Positions 13,403-25,468 of a stretch of DNA of 64,000 nucleotides are shown here, in pieces. Positions within the stretch are counted from its first letter, which is position 1. Each line of letters opens with the position of its first letter. The DNA is from Cymbidium sinense (taxonomy: Eukaryota; Streptophyta; Magnoliopsida; Asparagales; Orchidaceae): assembly GCA_021442155.1 (NCBI GenBank), contig CM038214.1, forward strand, positions 24,639,808 through 24,703,807. The letters run 5' to 3'. The notes under the pieces are model-generated. The model saw nothing but the letters and a program-made list of their open reading frames with translations. It did no database searches and had not been told where the DNA came from. Position numbers and translations under genes: made by a program.

Positions 13403-13690
13403 GGGTTACGGAGGTCAGAGGAGTGATGGTGGTTATCGTCGTGGTGGTGGCATAGGGAGAGGTAGAGGATATGATGGTGAATCCCACTACTGAGAGGTCG
13501 GTATTTGATGGGAACCGGGAGAATGAAGAACTCCGATCTGACCTATGTAATCAGGTCTTTGGTTTTGCTCTATGAGCGATCACTTTTTATTTATGTCGTC
13601 GCTTGTGTCTTGGAAAACTTGGCATGTTACTTGGTTGATCAAATCAGAACGAAGAAATGTTGAATCTGAATTTGTTCTATGTTAAAAAAA
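13403..13690 (+). pseudogene. 5'-truncated GR-RBP retrocopy at the orientation switch
   Basis: This is the 3' part of a processed glycine-rich RNA-binding protein mRNA. It starts inside the glycine-rich domain (GGYGGQRSDGGYR-like codons), runs through the C-terminal region related to GGSRYSRG..GSDGNWRN in the 61-kb copy, then 3' UTR and a 7-base A run at 13,684-13,690. It carries a TGA where the serine of the SRYS motif should be, a small deletion after it, TGG changed to CGG in the final NWRN motif, and loss of the normal stop. Its left flank is TTTAGGG and its right flank is CCCTAAA, unlike the other plus-strand copies, which have CCCTAAA on both sides. It therefore sits at the head-to-head switch. 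It lacks an RRM and a start codon and is not a working gene. Confidence 0.85.
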
Positions 13691-16600
13691 TACCCTTATC
13701 CCTAAACTATAACCTCAACCCTAGACCTAAAACCTAAACCCTCAACCCTAAACCCTAAACCCTAAAAACTATAAACCCTAAACCCTAAACACTAAACCCT
13801 AAGCCCTAAAACCTAAACTCTAAACCCTAAACCATAAACCCTAAACCTTAAACCCCAAACCCAAAACCCTAAATCCTCAACTAACCCTAAACCCTAAATC
13901 CTAAAAAGCTTAAAACCTAAACCTAAACTAAATAGAACCTAAAAATAAAATAAATAAAAAAAACCTAAACAAAAATAAAATAAAAACATAAACTAAAACC
14001 AAAAACTAAACCAAAACCTAAAACAAAAATATAATAAAAAAAATTAAAATAAAATAAATAAAAACCTAAACTAAACTAAAAATAAATAACCTAAATAAAA
14101 AAAAAACTAAACCTCTAAAAATAAAATAAACCTAAAGTAATATAAAATAAAAACTAAAAAAACCTAAACATAAAAGATAAACCAAAAAATAAAACCTAAA
14201 AAAAAATTAAAAATAAAACCTAAGCCCTAAACTATTAAAAAAAACTTTAAATAAAAAATAAAATTAACAAAATAAAATAAACCTAAACCTAAACTAAAAT
14301 AAACTAAAACCTAAGCCTGTACCTAAACCTAAACTTAATCCTAAAAATATAAAAAAATAAAATTAAAATAAAAATTAAACAAAAATAAAAGAAATAGAAA
14401 CCTAAACTAAACTAAAAAATAAAATAAATCTACACATAAAAAACCTAAATAAAATTAAAACTAAACCTAAAATAAAATATAATAAAACCTAAACCATAAA
14501 CTAAAATAATCCTAAACCTAAAATAAATAAACAAAATAAAATAAACCTAAACCTAAATAAGTATAAACTAAACTAAAATAAATAAAACCTAAATCTAAAC
14601 CTTAAACAAACTAAACCTAAACCAAAACCTAAATTAAATAAAATAAACTAAACTAAAAATAAATGTAAACCTAAACTAAAAAATAAAACCTAAAAATAAA
14701 CCTAAAATAAAAACCTAAAACCTAAACTAAAAAATAAAAAATAAAAACCTAAACCTAAACTTAAAAATATAAAATAAAACCTAAACAAATAAAAAAAATA
14801 AAAATAAAACTGAACTAAAAAATAAACAAAAACCTAAACCTTAACCTAAAAAATAAACTAAATAAAAAACTTAAACAAAAATAAATAAACCAAACTAAAT
14901 AAAAATAAAAAATTAACCTAAAAAAAATCAAATAAACTAAAATAAATAAACTAAATAAATTAAAAAAAAAACTATAATCCCTAAACCCTAAACCTCAAAC
15001 CCTAAAACTAACCTAAATCCCTAAACATATAGCCCTAAATCTATAACCCTAAACCCTAAAAAAATAAAAAAAAAAAAACCCTAACCCTAAAACCTAAACC
15101 CTAAAACTAACCTAAACCCTAAACCCTAAGCCTTAAACCATAAAACCCTAAATCCTAAACCCTAAACCCTAAACCATAAAACCCTAAACCTTAAACCCTA
15201 AACGCTAAAACCTATAGCCCTAGACCCTAAACCTAAACCCAAACCCTAAACCCTAAACCCTAAACCAAAAAACATAAACCCTAAAAACCTAAAATCCTAA
15301 ACCTAAACTAAATAAGACTTAAAAATAAAATAAATAAGAAAACCTAAACCTAAATAAAATAAATTCAAAACCTAATTTAAAACCTAAATCTAAATCTAAA
15401 AATGAAAGCCAAACTAAAATAAAATAAAGAAAAACATAAACTAAACTAAAAAATAAAATAAACCTAAATAAAATAAAACTTAAATGTAAAATAAAAAAAA
15501 CTAAACCTAGAATAAAATAAAATTAAAACCTAAACCAAAAAAATAAACCTAAAAATATATTTAAAAAGTAAAACCTAAACCCTAAACTAAAAAATAACTT
15601 AAAATAAATAAAATAAACCTAAACCTAAACTAAACTAAACTAAAATAAACTAAAAAAAGTAAACAAACCTAAACCTAAACCCAAAATAAACTAAACCTAA
15701 ACCCTAAACAAAATATAATGAAATTAACTAAAAATAAACCTAAACTTAAACTAAATAATAAAATCAAAAAATAAACCTAAAATAAAAATGAAAAACCTAA
15801 ACTAAGAAAATAAAATAAAAATCTAAACCTAAACCTAAAATTAAAAAATAAGACCAAAACTTAAAAAATAAAAAAATAAAACTAAACTAAAATATAATCA
15901 TAAATTTAAACCTAAACTTAAAAAATAGACTAAAATAAATAAACCCTAAATAAATAAACTAAACTAAATAAAAATAAAAAATACGCCAAAAAAGAAATAA
16001 AACATAAAAATTAAAATAAATAAAAAATAAACTAAATAAACCTAAACCTCCAGTTTACTTAATTTTTTTTCAAAAAAAATTGTAAACCCTAAAACTAGCC
16101 TTAAACCTTAAACCCAAAACCCTAAAAAAGCCTAAAACCCTAAACTTACAACCCCAAACCCTAAACCCTAAAAAATAAATAAACGAAACTAAATAAAAAT
16201 AAAAAATAAACCTTAAAAAATTAAATATACTAAAATAAATAAACTAAATAAATTAAATAAACCTAAACCTATCAGTATACTTAATTTAAAAAGAAAAACC
16301 TAAACCCTAAACCCTAAACCCTAAGCCCAAAATCCTAAACCATAATCCCTAAACCCTAAACTTTAAACCCTAAAACTAACCTAAAATCCTAAACCTACAG
16401 CCCTAAACCTATAACCCTAAATCCTAAAAAAATAAAATATAAAAAAAAATTGTAACCCTAAAACCTAATCCATAAAACTAACCATAAACCATAAACCCTA
16501 AATCTTAAGCCTTAAACCATAAAACCCAAAACCCAAAACCCTAAACCCTAAAACCCTAAACCTTAAACCCTAAACCCTAAAACCTATAGCCATAAACCCT

Positions 16601-19600
16601 AAACCCGAAACCCCAAACCCTAAACCCTAAACCCGAAACCCTAAACCCTAAACCAAAAACCCTCAACCCAAAAAACCTAAAATCCTAAACCAAAATTAAA
16701 AATTAAAAATAAAATAAATAAGAAAACATAAAGCTAAATAAAATAAATTTAAAACCTAATTTAAAACCTAAATCTAAATCTAAAAATAAAATAAAATAAA
16801 AAATGAAAACCAAACTAAAATAAAATAAAGAAAAACATAAACTAAACTAAAAAATAAAATAAACCTAAAAGTAAAAACCTAAACGTAAAATAAAAAAAAA
16901 ACTAAACCTTGAATAAAATAAAATAAAAACCTTAACCAAAAAAATAAACCTAAAAATATATTTAAAAAGTAAAACCTAAATCCTAAACCCTAAAACCTAA
17001 ATCATAAAACTAACCTTATACCCTAAACCCTAAACCCTAAGCCTTAAACCATAAAACCTTAAACCCTAAACCTTAAAACCTATAGCCATAAACCCTAAAC
17101 CCTAAACCTCAAACCCTAAACATTAAACCCTAAACCAAAAATCCTAAACCCTAAAAACCTAAAATCCTAAACCTAAATTAAATAAAACTTAAAAATAAAA
17201 TAAATAAGAAAACATAAACCTAAATAAAATAAATTTAAAACCTAATTTAAAACCTAAATCTAAATCTAAAAGTAAAATAAAATAAAAAATGAAAACCAAA
17301 CTAAAATAAAATAAAGAAAAACATAAACTAAACTAAAAAATAAAATAAACCTAAAAGATAAAACCTAAATAAAATAAAACCTATATGTAAAATAAAAAAA
17401 ACTAAATGTAGAATAAAATAAAATAAAAACCTAAACCAAAAAAATAAACCTAAAAATATATTTAAAAAATAAAACCTAAACCCTAAACTAAAAAAAATAA
17501 CTTAAAATAAGTAAAATAAAATAAACCTAAACCTAAACTACAATAAACTAAACAAAAATAAACAAAACCTAAACCTAAACCCTAAACTAAATATAATAAA
17601 ATAAACTAAAAATAAACCTAAACTTGAACTAAATAATAAAACCTAAAAATAAACCTAAAATAAAAATGAAAAACCTAAACTAAGAAAATAAAATAAAAAT
17701 CTAAACCTAAACCTAAATTAAAAATAAGACCAAAACTTAAAAAATAAAAAAATAAAGCTAAACTAAAAAATAAACATAAATTTAAACTTAAACTTAAAAA
17801 ATAAACTAAAATAAAAAACCTAAACTAAAATAAATAAACCTTAAATAATTAAACTAAACTAAATAAAAAAAATAAAAAATAAACCAAAAAATAGATAAAA
17901 CATAAAAAAGTAAAATAAATAAAAAATAAACTAAATAAACCTAAACATACTAGTTTAATTAATTTTTTCAAAAAAATAGTAAACCCTAAAACTAGCCTTA
18001 TACCCTAAACCCAAAACCCGAAAAAACCCTAAACCCTAAACCTACAAGCCTAAACCCTAAACACTAATCCCTAAGAACCCTAAACCCTAACCCTAAACAC
18101 TAAACCCTAAACTAACCCTAAAACCTAAATCTTAAATCCTAAAACCTAAAACCTAAACCTAAATCCTAAACCCTAAATCCTAAACCCTAACCCTAACCTA
18201 AAACCCTCAACCCTAAACCTTAAACTAACCCTAAACCCTAAAAACCCTAAACCCTAAACCATAAACCTTAAATTTTAAAGTAACCCTAAACCCTAAGCTA
18301 AACCTTAAACTAACCCTAAACCCTAAACTAACCCTAAACCCGCAACCCTAAAAACCCCAAACCCTTAAGCCTAAACACTAAACCCTAAACACTATACCTT
18401 AAACCCTAAACCCTTAACCCTAAATCATAAAATACTAAACCCTAAACCCTAAACCATAAACCCTAAACCTTAAACCCTAAACCTAAAATCCTGCAAACTT
18501 AAGAACATAATCCTTAACTAAATAAAACCTAAAATTAAAATAAATAAAAAAAACCAAAGCCTAAATAAAATAAAATAAAATAAAAAACTAAACTATACAT
18601 TAAACCTAAACCTAAAAAGAAAATAAAATTAAGAAAATAAAAGTAAACTAAAACATATTAAATAAAAACCTAATCTAAACTGAAAAATAAAATAAGCCTA
18701 AGAATAAAAACCTAAATATAAAACAAACTAAACATAAAATAAAAAAATAAACCTAAAAAAGAAAATAAAAACTAAATAAAAACCTAAACTTAAAAAATAA
18801 ACCTAAATATAAATAAAAAATAAAACCTAAACTTTAAACTGAGAAAAACCTAAACTTAAAATAAAAATAAATAAAATATAATAAAATAAACCTAAACATA
18901 AACTAAAATAAATTAAGCTAAAATAAGTAATAAACCTCTACCTAAAATAAAAGAAAAACCTAAAAATTAACCTAAAATAAAAACCTAAAACCTAAACCTA
19001 AAAAAATAAAATAGAAACCTAAACCTAAACCTAATGAAAAAACACCTAAAGCAAAAAAATTAAATAAAAATAAAATTAAATTAAAAAAACATCAATCTAA
19101 ACTTAAACCTAAAAAATTAACTAAATAAAAAACCTAAGCTAAAATAACTAAACCTAAAATAAATAAACAAAACTAAATAAAAATAAAAATAAACCTAAAT
19201 AAAAATAAAAAATAAAATGAACTAAAAAACAAATTAAATAAACCTAAATCTACCACTTTACGTAATTTTAACAAAAAACCTAAACCTAAAATAAACCATA
19301 AACCCTAAACCTTAAAAAACCTAAACCTTAAACCCTAAACACTAAATCTTGAAAACCTAAACCCTAAACCCTAAATCTTAAATCCGAAACCCTAAACCCT
19401 AAACCCTAAACCCTAAACTAACCTAAACCCTAAACCCTAAACCCTAAATTAACCATAAACCCCAAACCCCATAACAACCTTAAACCCCAAACACTTAACC
19501 CTCAAAACCCTAAACCCTAAAGCCTAGACACTATACCCTAAACCCTAAACCCTAAACCCTAAATTCTAAACTCTGGACCTTAAACCCTAACCCTAAACCC

Positions 19601-19624
19601 TAAACCATAACCCTAAATCCTAAA
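13691..19624. repeat. Telomere-derived satellite, CCCTAAA orientation
   Basis: The plus strand is A- and C-rich with almost no G: CCCTAAA, CCTAAA, CTAAA and AAAATAAA units. The non-telomeric box appears here as TTTACTTAATTT or variants near 16,054, 16,270, 17,950 and 19,257, each at the passage from an A-rich block to a CCCTAAA-rich block. A recent local duplication is visible: the marker AAAACCTAATTTAAAACC occurs near 15,367, 16,751 and 17,237 with long matching flanks on both sides. The block at 17,990-18,480 and the end at 19,380-19,620 are the closest to plain CCCTAAA. No gene is seen. Confidence 0.93.
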
Positions 19625-21185
19625 CTTATTTTCACTTTTTTGCTTGAGTTGGGTTATGTTTTTGACCTCTTTTTTGGTCTGGTTGCTACTTAGTGGTTCT
19701 CTGCCTAGTTGGTTAGGTTTCTTCATCCCGGTAGTCCTTATGTGCCTTGTTACTCTAGTTGTTGGTAGATGAGATGGTTTCGCTATTTTATTCTATTTTC
19801 TCGTGATAGTTTGTTGGCTCTACTCTTGATCTCGAATTTCTTTTTTGCTAATTTTTCATGGTTGGATGGGTGGCCTTCATAGTGGGAACAAGTATTGGTT
19901 GTTCCCTTTTTGGGTCTTCCTTTGAAGAATTTCTTGGCAGCTTTTTTGTGGGTTGCCTCCCAGTTCCTGATTGCTCATTTCTAGATCCTTCTTTTTCCTT
20001 CATTTTGTGCTTGGTTATTCTCCTGGGATTAGCCTTTATTGGGTCCTTTGTTTGAAGCATGTTTTATGTTGTTATTATGCTTCTTATCGAGTTAGTCTTT
20101 ATTGCTTGGGAAGTTTGGTTTTTTGGCTTGTCGTAGCTACCTGCTGTTGTTGCCTTTCTATGGTGGTTGTGCTTCTTTTGGAACCCTATTGAGTGGTGCT
20201 TTGTTAGTTTTTTTTTCCTTTTACTTGGTTGTTGGGGATGCCTTCTTTATTGGTTACTTATGATGGGTTGTTCTCTGGTGGTTTCCTTATCGCTATTTTA
20301 CAAAGCTAGTTTGGTTGGAGGACTTTTAGTTGTCTTTGAAATCTTGGTTGGTTGATTTTTTTTTCCTTTTTGTTGGCTGTTTCTCTATTAATTAGCATGG
20401 GTCTGGTGCTTGTTAATGGCTGGTTCTACTTTTCCCTAGTTTGCTATTATTAGTGTTCTGACTTTGTTCTAGCCTCTGTCTACGTTATTGTAATTAGTCT
20501 ATTATGGTTTTTGTTTGGTGGTTTGTGTGCTACCTAGTTGCTGGTCGGTTGCTCTTTATTTAATGGGGCATGATCTGTAACTTTATGGATTTCTAGCCTT
20601 GAATGTTTGCTTATACCAGGTATGCTGGCTATGATGGTTTTGATGCTACTCACCTCTTCTCTCTGGTTTGTAGCATTACATCTGATTTTAATCTTTCTTT
20701 ATAAAGTTTGATGCTCATATGTATTATTGCTTTGAGATGATCCTAACGAGCCGAGCCATCTCTTTCGCAGCCTCTCTTTTTCATCTCTTTATCCTTATCC
20801 ATTTTATCTATGACTTTGCCTTTGTAGTGTTTTACATATTCTTTTATAGTTGGAACTTTACAAAGGGAATGGTCGTTACTCACCAACCTAAGTGTTGTTG
20901 CTGGATCTTGCTTATCTTACTTTCTGAAAGGAATCATGAACTGCTTCTGACTCATCCTTTTAATATTTTCAAGAATTATTTTCATCTTACTTTGTCTTTT
21001 TCTTTTATTCTTTTTAGCTGTTGTATTTTCTCTTTTATTTTATTTTCTTTTTCTAATGTACTTACATGTATTTCTTTAGTTTTCTTGTCGCTCGTGAGGT
21101 AAGAATTTTAGAGCTTTACCGCTTTTAAGGACATTGTATCTTTTCCTTTTATGATAATAAAATTCTAACTTTCCCCTTAAAAAAA
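19625..21185 (+). mobile_element. Retroelement 3' end, probably LINE 3' UTR, with A tail
   Basis: This is a sharply bounded 1.56-kb block of T/G-rich, non-telomeric sequence inside CCCTAAA satellite. It begins directly after CCCTAAATCCTAAA and ends with AATAAA (21,156-21,161), a TTCCCC stretch and a short A run (21,179-21,185) that passes straight into CCCTAAA. The T/G-rich style, with many TTGG and GCTGTTG words, resembles the region after the RNase H domain of the LINE at 50-56.9 kb, so a 5'-truncated LINE of the same kind is likely. Open frames here, including 127 codons at 20,719-21,102, are F-, S- and L-rich and resemble no protein I know. A processed copy of another mRNA is the main alternative. 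Confidence 0.6.
21156..21161 (+). promoter_or_regulatory. Polyadenylation signal AATAAA of the 19.6-kb insert
   Basis: AATAAA lies about 18 bases upstream of the terminal A run at 21,179-21,185, the spacing expected of a polyadenylated RNA. It supports the view that the insert was copied from an mRNA-like transcript read on the plus strand. Confidence 0.6.
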
Positions 21186-23334
21186 TCCTAAACCCTAAAC
21201 CCTGAACAGCCCTAAACCCTAAACCCTAAACTCCAAAAAGCTAAAAACTAAACCTAAACTAAATAAAATATAAAAATAAAATAAATAAATAAATCTAAAC
21301 CAAAATAAAATAAAAAAAATAAAATAAAGTAAAACTAAAACCTAAATGGAAAATAAAATAAAAAATAAAAAATAAAATAAATAAGAACCTAAACTAAACT
21401 AAAATAATAAAAAGCCTTAATAAAATATAAACTAATCCTAAAATAAAAAGAAAATAAATCTGAAATAAAATAAAATAAAAACTTGAACCTAAACCCTAAA
21501 CCCTAAACCCTAAACCTAAAAATAAAAACCTTAACCTAAACCTAAAACCCTAAAAAAAAATTTTAAAAAAATTATAAAAAAAAAACCCTAGCCCTAAACC
21601 CTAAACCATATATCCTAAAACTCTAAACCCTATACTCTAAACCCTAAACTCTGTTAGAAAAAAAAACCTTAAACCCAAAACATTAAACCATAAACTCTAA
21701 ACCCTAAACCCTAAATCCTAAAAACCCTAAACCGTAAACACTAAACCCTAAACCCAAAACCCAAAACCCTAAAACCCTAAACTATAAACCCTAGACCCTA
21801 AACCCTAAAACCTAAACCTAAATAAATAAAATAAAATGAAATAAAATAAAAGCCTCAACAAAAACCTAAACCTAAACTTAAACTTAAATCAAAAAATAAA
21901 ATAAAATAGAAAATAAAACTAAACTAAAATAAAATAAATAAAAACCTAAACTAAACTTAAAAAAAATAAAATAATCCTAACAAAAAACCTAAATTAAATA
22001 AAAACTAAACCTAAAATAAAAATAAAATAAACCTAAGATAAAAAAGAAAATAAAAACCTAAACCTAAAAAATAAATCTAAAAATAAAACCTAAAAATAAC
22101 TAAGAAATAACACGTAAACCCTAAACTAAAAAAAACCTAAACCTAAAATAAAACTAAAATAAACAAAATAAAATAAACGTAAACCTAAACTAAAATAAAC
22201 TAAAATAAAATAAATAAAACAGAAACCTAAACCTTAAACATAAGCCTAAACCTAAAAATAAACCTAAGCCTAAACTAAAAAATAAAACCTAAAATAACAA
22301 CCTAAAACCTAAACCTAAACCTAATAATAAAAAAACAAACCAAAACCTAAAATAACAAAATAAAAATTAAACTAAACTAAAAAATAAACTTAAACCTAAA
22401 CCTAAACCTAAAAATAAACTAAAATAAAAAAAACCTACTCTAAAATTAATAAACCTAAAATAATAAACTAAAATAAATAAAAATAAACCTAAAGCAAAAT
22501 AGAAAATAAAATAAAATATATTTTTAAAAAATAAACTAAATAAACTTATACCTACATGTTTACTTAATTAAAAAAAAAGCTAAACCCTAAACCCTAAACT
22601 CTAAAGCCAAAACACTAAACCTACAACCCTAAACCCTAAACCCTAAACCCTAAAACCTAAACCCTAAACCCTAAACCCTAAACCTTAAATCCTAAACCCT
22701 CAAAAAACCCTAAACATTAAACCTTAAACCCTAAAACCCTAAACCTAAACCTAAACCCTAAACCCTAAAAAACCATAAACCCTAAACCATGAAACTTAAA
22801 CCCTAAACCCTAAACCCTAAACCCCCATACAACCCTAATCCTTAAACCATAAACCCTAAACCCTAAACCTTAAACCCTTTACCCTAAACTAACCATAAAC
22901 CCTAAACTCTATTCAACCTTAAGTTTTAAACTCTAAATCAGAACCCTAAATCATAAATTCTAAAACTCCTAAATTGTAAACCTTAAACTCCTAAACAAAC
23001 TCCTAAATCTAAAACTTAAATGCTAAAACCTTAAACTCTAAACCCAAAACTCTAAACCCTAAACCTTAAACCTTAAACCCTATACCCTAAACCCTAAAGG
23101 CATAAATCCTAAAACCCTAAATCAAACCGTAAACCTTAAATCCTAACCCTAAACCCTAAACCCAAGCCCCAAACACTAAACCTAAACCTAAAGTAATTAA
23201 ATAGATTAAAAAATAAACTTGATCCTTAAAACCTAATAAACCTAAACCTAAACCCTAAACCCCAAACCATAAAGCTAAACCTAAAGTAACTAAATAAATA
23301 AAAAACTAAACCTAAACATAAACCTGAACCCTAA
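21186..23334. repeat. Telomere-derived satellite, CCCTAAA orientation
   Basis: This is A/C-rich satellite with CCCTAAA-like blocks near 21,190-21,240, 21,480-21,800 and 22,570-23,330, separated by A-rich blocks. A TTTACTTAATT box lies at 22,558. The final 170 bp hold the distinctive words AAAGTAATTAAAT and AAAGTAACTAAAT, which recur upstream of the GR-RBP copies at 25.2, 29.3 and 61.0 kb. No gene is seen. Confidence 0.92.
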
Positions 23335-23774
23335 GAATGGGCTGAACCTTGATGGCAAGATCATCACCGTCAACCAGGCTTAGTTTAGTGGAGGTGAAGG
23401 CAGAGGCCACGATTATCATAGTGGTGATCGTAGAAGTGGTGGTTATGGAGGCAAGAGGAACGATGGAGGTTATAGCCACTATGGTGGTAGAGGGAGAAAT
23501 CAGGATATGATGGTGGATCCCGCCACTCGAGAGGCCAGGGTGGTTCTGATGGGAACTGGAGAAACTAAAAAATGGTTGATATGATCTGCTGCTTATAGAA
23601 CTGTCTTCATAGTAGAGATGCTTCTAGTTATCTAGCATTTTTTATTTGCTCTATGTGTGCTCATTTTTTATCTATGTTGTTGCTTGCGTCCTAGAAAACT
23701 TGGTGGGTTACTTGGTTGATGAAATTAAAAAGAAGGAATGTTTAATCTGAATTTCTTCTCTTTTAAAAAAAAAC
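23335..23774 (+). pseudogene. 5'-truncated GR-RBP retrocopy
   Basis: This is a processed copy of a plant glycine-rich RNA-binding protein mRNA that starts near the end of the RRM: codons for NGLNLDGKIITVNQA follow at once after CCCTAA. The glycine-rich domain follows, then GNWRN-TAA, about 200 bp of 3' UTR, and an A tail near 23,765-23,773 that runs into CCTAAA. Defects are a TAG where related copies have CAG (just after VNQA) and a frameshift within the GYDGGS segment. No RRM core, start codon or promoter is present. Its upstream and downstream flanks match those of the 25.2-kb copy, which points to duplication of a larger unit. Confidence 0.88.
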
Positions 23775-25179
23775 AAAAACCTTAAACCCTGAACTAAAAC
23801 CTAAACCTAAACCAAAAACCTATACCTTCAACCCTATACCATAAAAACCCTAAATCCCTAAACCCTAAGACACAAACCCTAAACCTTAAACCCTCAACTC
23901 TAAACCCTAAGCTAAAAAAAACCCTAAATCCTAAACTCTAAGCCCTAAACCCTAAATCTTAAACCCTAAACCCCCTGCAACCCTAAACCCTACAACCTTA
24001 AACACTAAACCCTAAATCCTAAACCATAAATTCTAAACCCGAAACCCTAAAACCTAAACCATAAACCCTAAACCCTAAACACTAAACACTAAACCCTAAA
24101 CACTAAACCTTAACCCTAAACCCAAAGAAACTAAACCCAAAACCCAAAACCCCAAACCCTAAACCCTAAAACCTAAAAACCTAAACATAAACTAAGTAAA
24201 TACTAAAAATAAAATAAATAATAAAAATGTAAACCTAAAAAAACATAAAATAAAAATAAATAAAATCCTAAATAAAAACCTAAACCTAAACCTTAAAATA
24301 ATATAAAATAAACTAATAAAAATAAAGTAAAATAAAATAAATAAAAACCTAAACTAAACTAAAAAACTTAAAATAAATCTATGGATAAAAAACCTAAATA
24401 AAATAAAAACTAAAGGGAAAAATAAATAGTTAATTAATCCAAAAATAAACCAAAAAATAAAAATAAAAATAGAAAGCGTAAACTTTAAACCCTAAACTCT
24501 AAACCCTAAACCTTAAATCCTATACACTAAATCCTAAACTCTAAGCCCTAAACCTTAAATCTACAACCCTAAACCCTAAACCCTAAACCATAAACCTTAA
24601 ATCCTAAACCGTTAAAAACCCTAAACCTTAAACCATAAACCCTAAAACCCTAAACCCTAAACCCTAAATCCTAAACCCTAAACTAACTCTTAATCCTAAA
24701 CCCTGAACACCCATACAACCCTAATCCTTAAACCCTCAATTGTGAACCCTAAGCCCTAAACCTTAAACCCTAAATTGTAAATCGTAAACCCTAAACCCTA
24801 AACCCTAAACCTTAAATAACCCTAAGTAATCCTAAACCCTAAAACCTTAAATGCTAAACCCTAAACCCTAAATTGAAACCTGCTAAACCTTAAACCCTAA
24901 ACCTAAACCATAAAATAATAAATCTTGAAACCCTAAATTGTAAACCCTAAACCTTAAACCCTAACCCTAAACCCTAAACCCTAAACCACAAACCCTAAGC
25001 CTATACTTAAAGTAATTAAATAAATTAAAAAATAAACTTGATCCCTAAAACCTAATAAACCTAAACCTAAACCTAAACCTAAATCCAAACCATAAACCTA
25101 AACTTAAAGTAACTAAATAAATAAAAAATAAACCTAAACCTTATAACCTAATAAACCTAAACATAAACCTAAACCCTAA
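23775..25179. repeat. Telomere-derived satellite between two GR-RBP copies
   Basis: This is CCCTAAA-type satellite. The first 60 bases after the A tail contain a set of non-telomeric variants (an AACTAAAACCT-like word, then CCAAAAACCTATACC) also found after the copies at 25.5 and 32.2 kb and, more weakly, at 49.7 and 61.5 kb. The stretch near 24,480-24,560 matches 26,180-26,270, consistent with a tandem duplication of about 1.8 kb. No gene is seen. Confidence 0.9.
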
Positions 25180-25468
25180 GGGGCGTAACCTTGATGGCAG
25201 AACATCAACAACCGTGGCTATATGGAAAGCGGCGAGGTCAGGAAAAGACTAGTGGGTTTTGGAAGGAGAAACAAAAAATGGTCGACGACTGCTACTTATA
25301 GAACTATGTCTTCATAGTAGAGATAATTCTATTTATCTAAGATTTTTGATTTGCTCTATGTGTGCTCATTTTTTATCTATGTGGTCTTAGAAAACTTGGT
25401 GGGTTACTTGGTTGATGAAATTAAAAAGAAGAAATGTTTAATATGACTTTGTTCTCTATTAAAAAAAA
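25180..25468 (+). pseudogene. 5'-truncated, internally deleted GR-RBP retrocopy
   Basis: The 5' junction is the same as in the 23.3- and 29.3-kb copies (CCCTAA, then a remnant of the NGLNLDG codons and AACATCAAC), but most of the glycine-rich domain is deleted, so the remnant jumps from a short GNR-like segment to the GNWRN-like end. The 3' UTR is well kept, including the TATAGAACTATGTCTTCATAG segment in broken form, and an 8-base A run at 25,461-25,468 leads into CCAAAAACCCTAAA. It lies about 1.85 kb after the 23.3-kb copy. Non-functional. Confidence 0.85.

Noticed and set aside
13200..13900. Simple palindromic (hairpin) read artefact at the orientation switch
   Set aside because: The sequences just left and right of the switch are not mirror images of each other, and a non-palindromic cDNA fragment lies between them. 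Other kinds of misjoin are not excluded.
20719..21102. 127-codon frame, possibly a membrane protein
   Set aside because: It is F-, S- and L-rich because the DNA is T-rich, has no recognisable motif, and lies within what looks like a retroelement 3' UTR.
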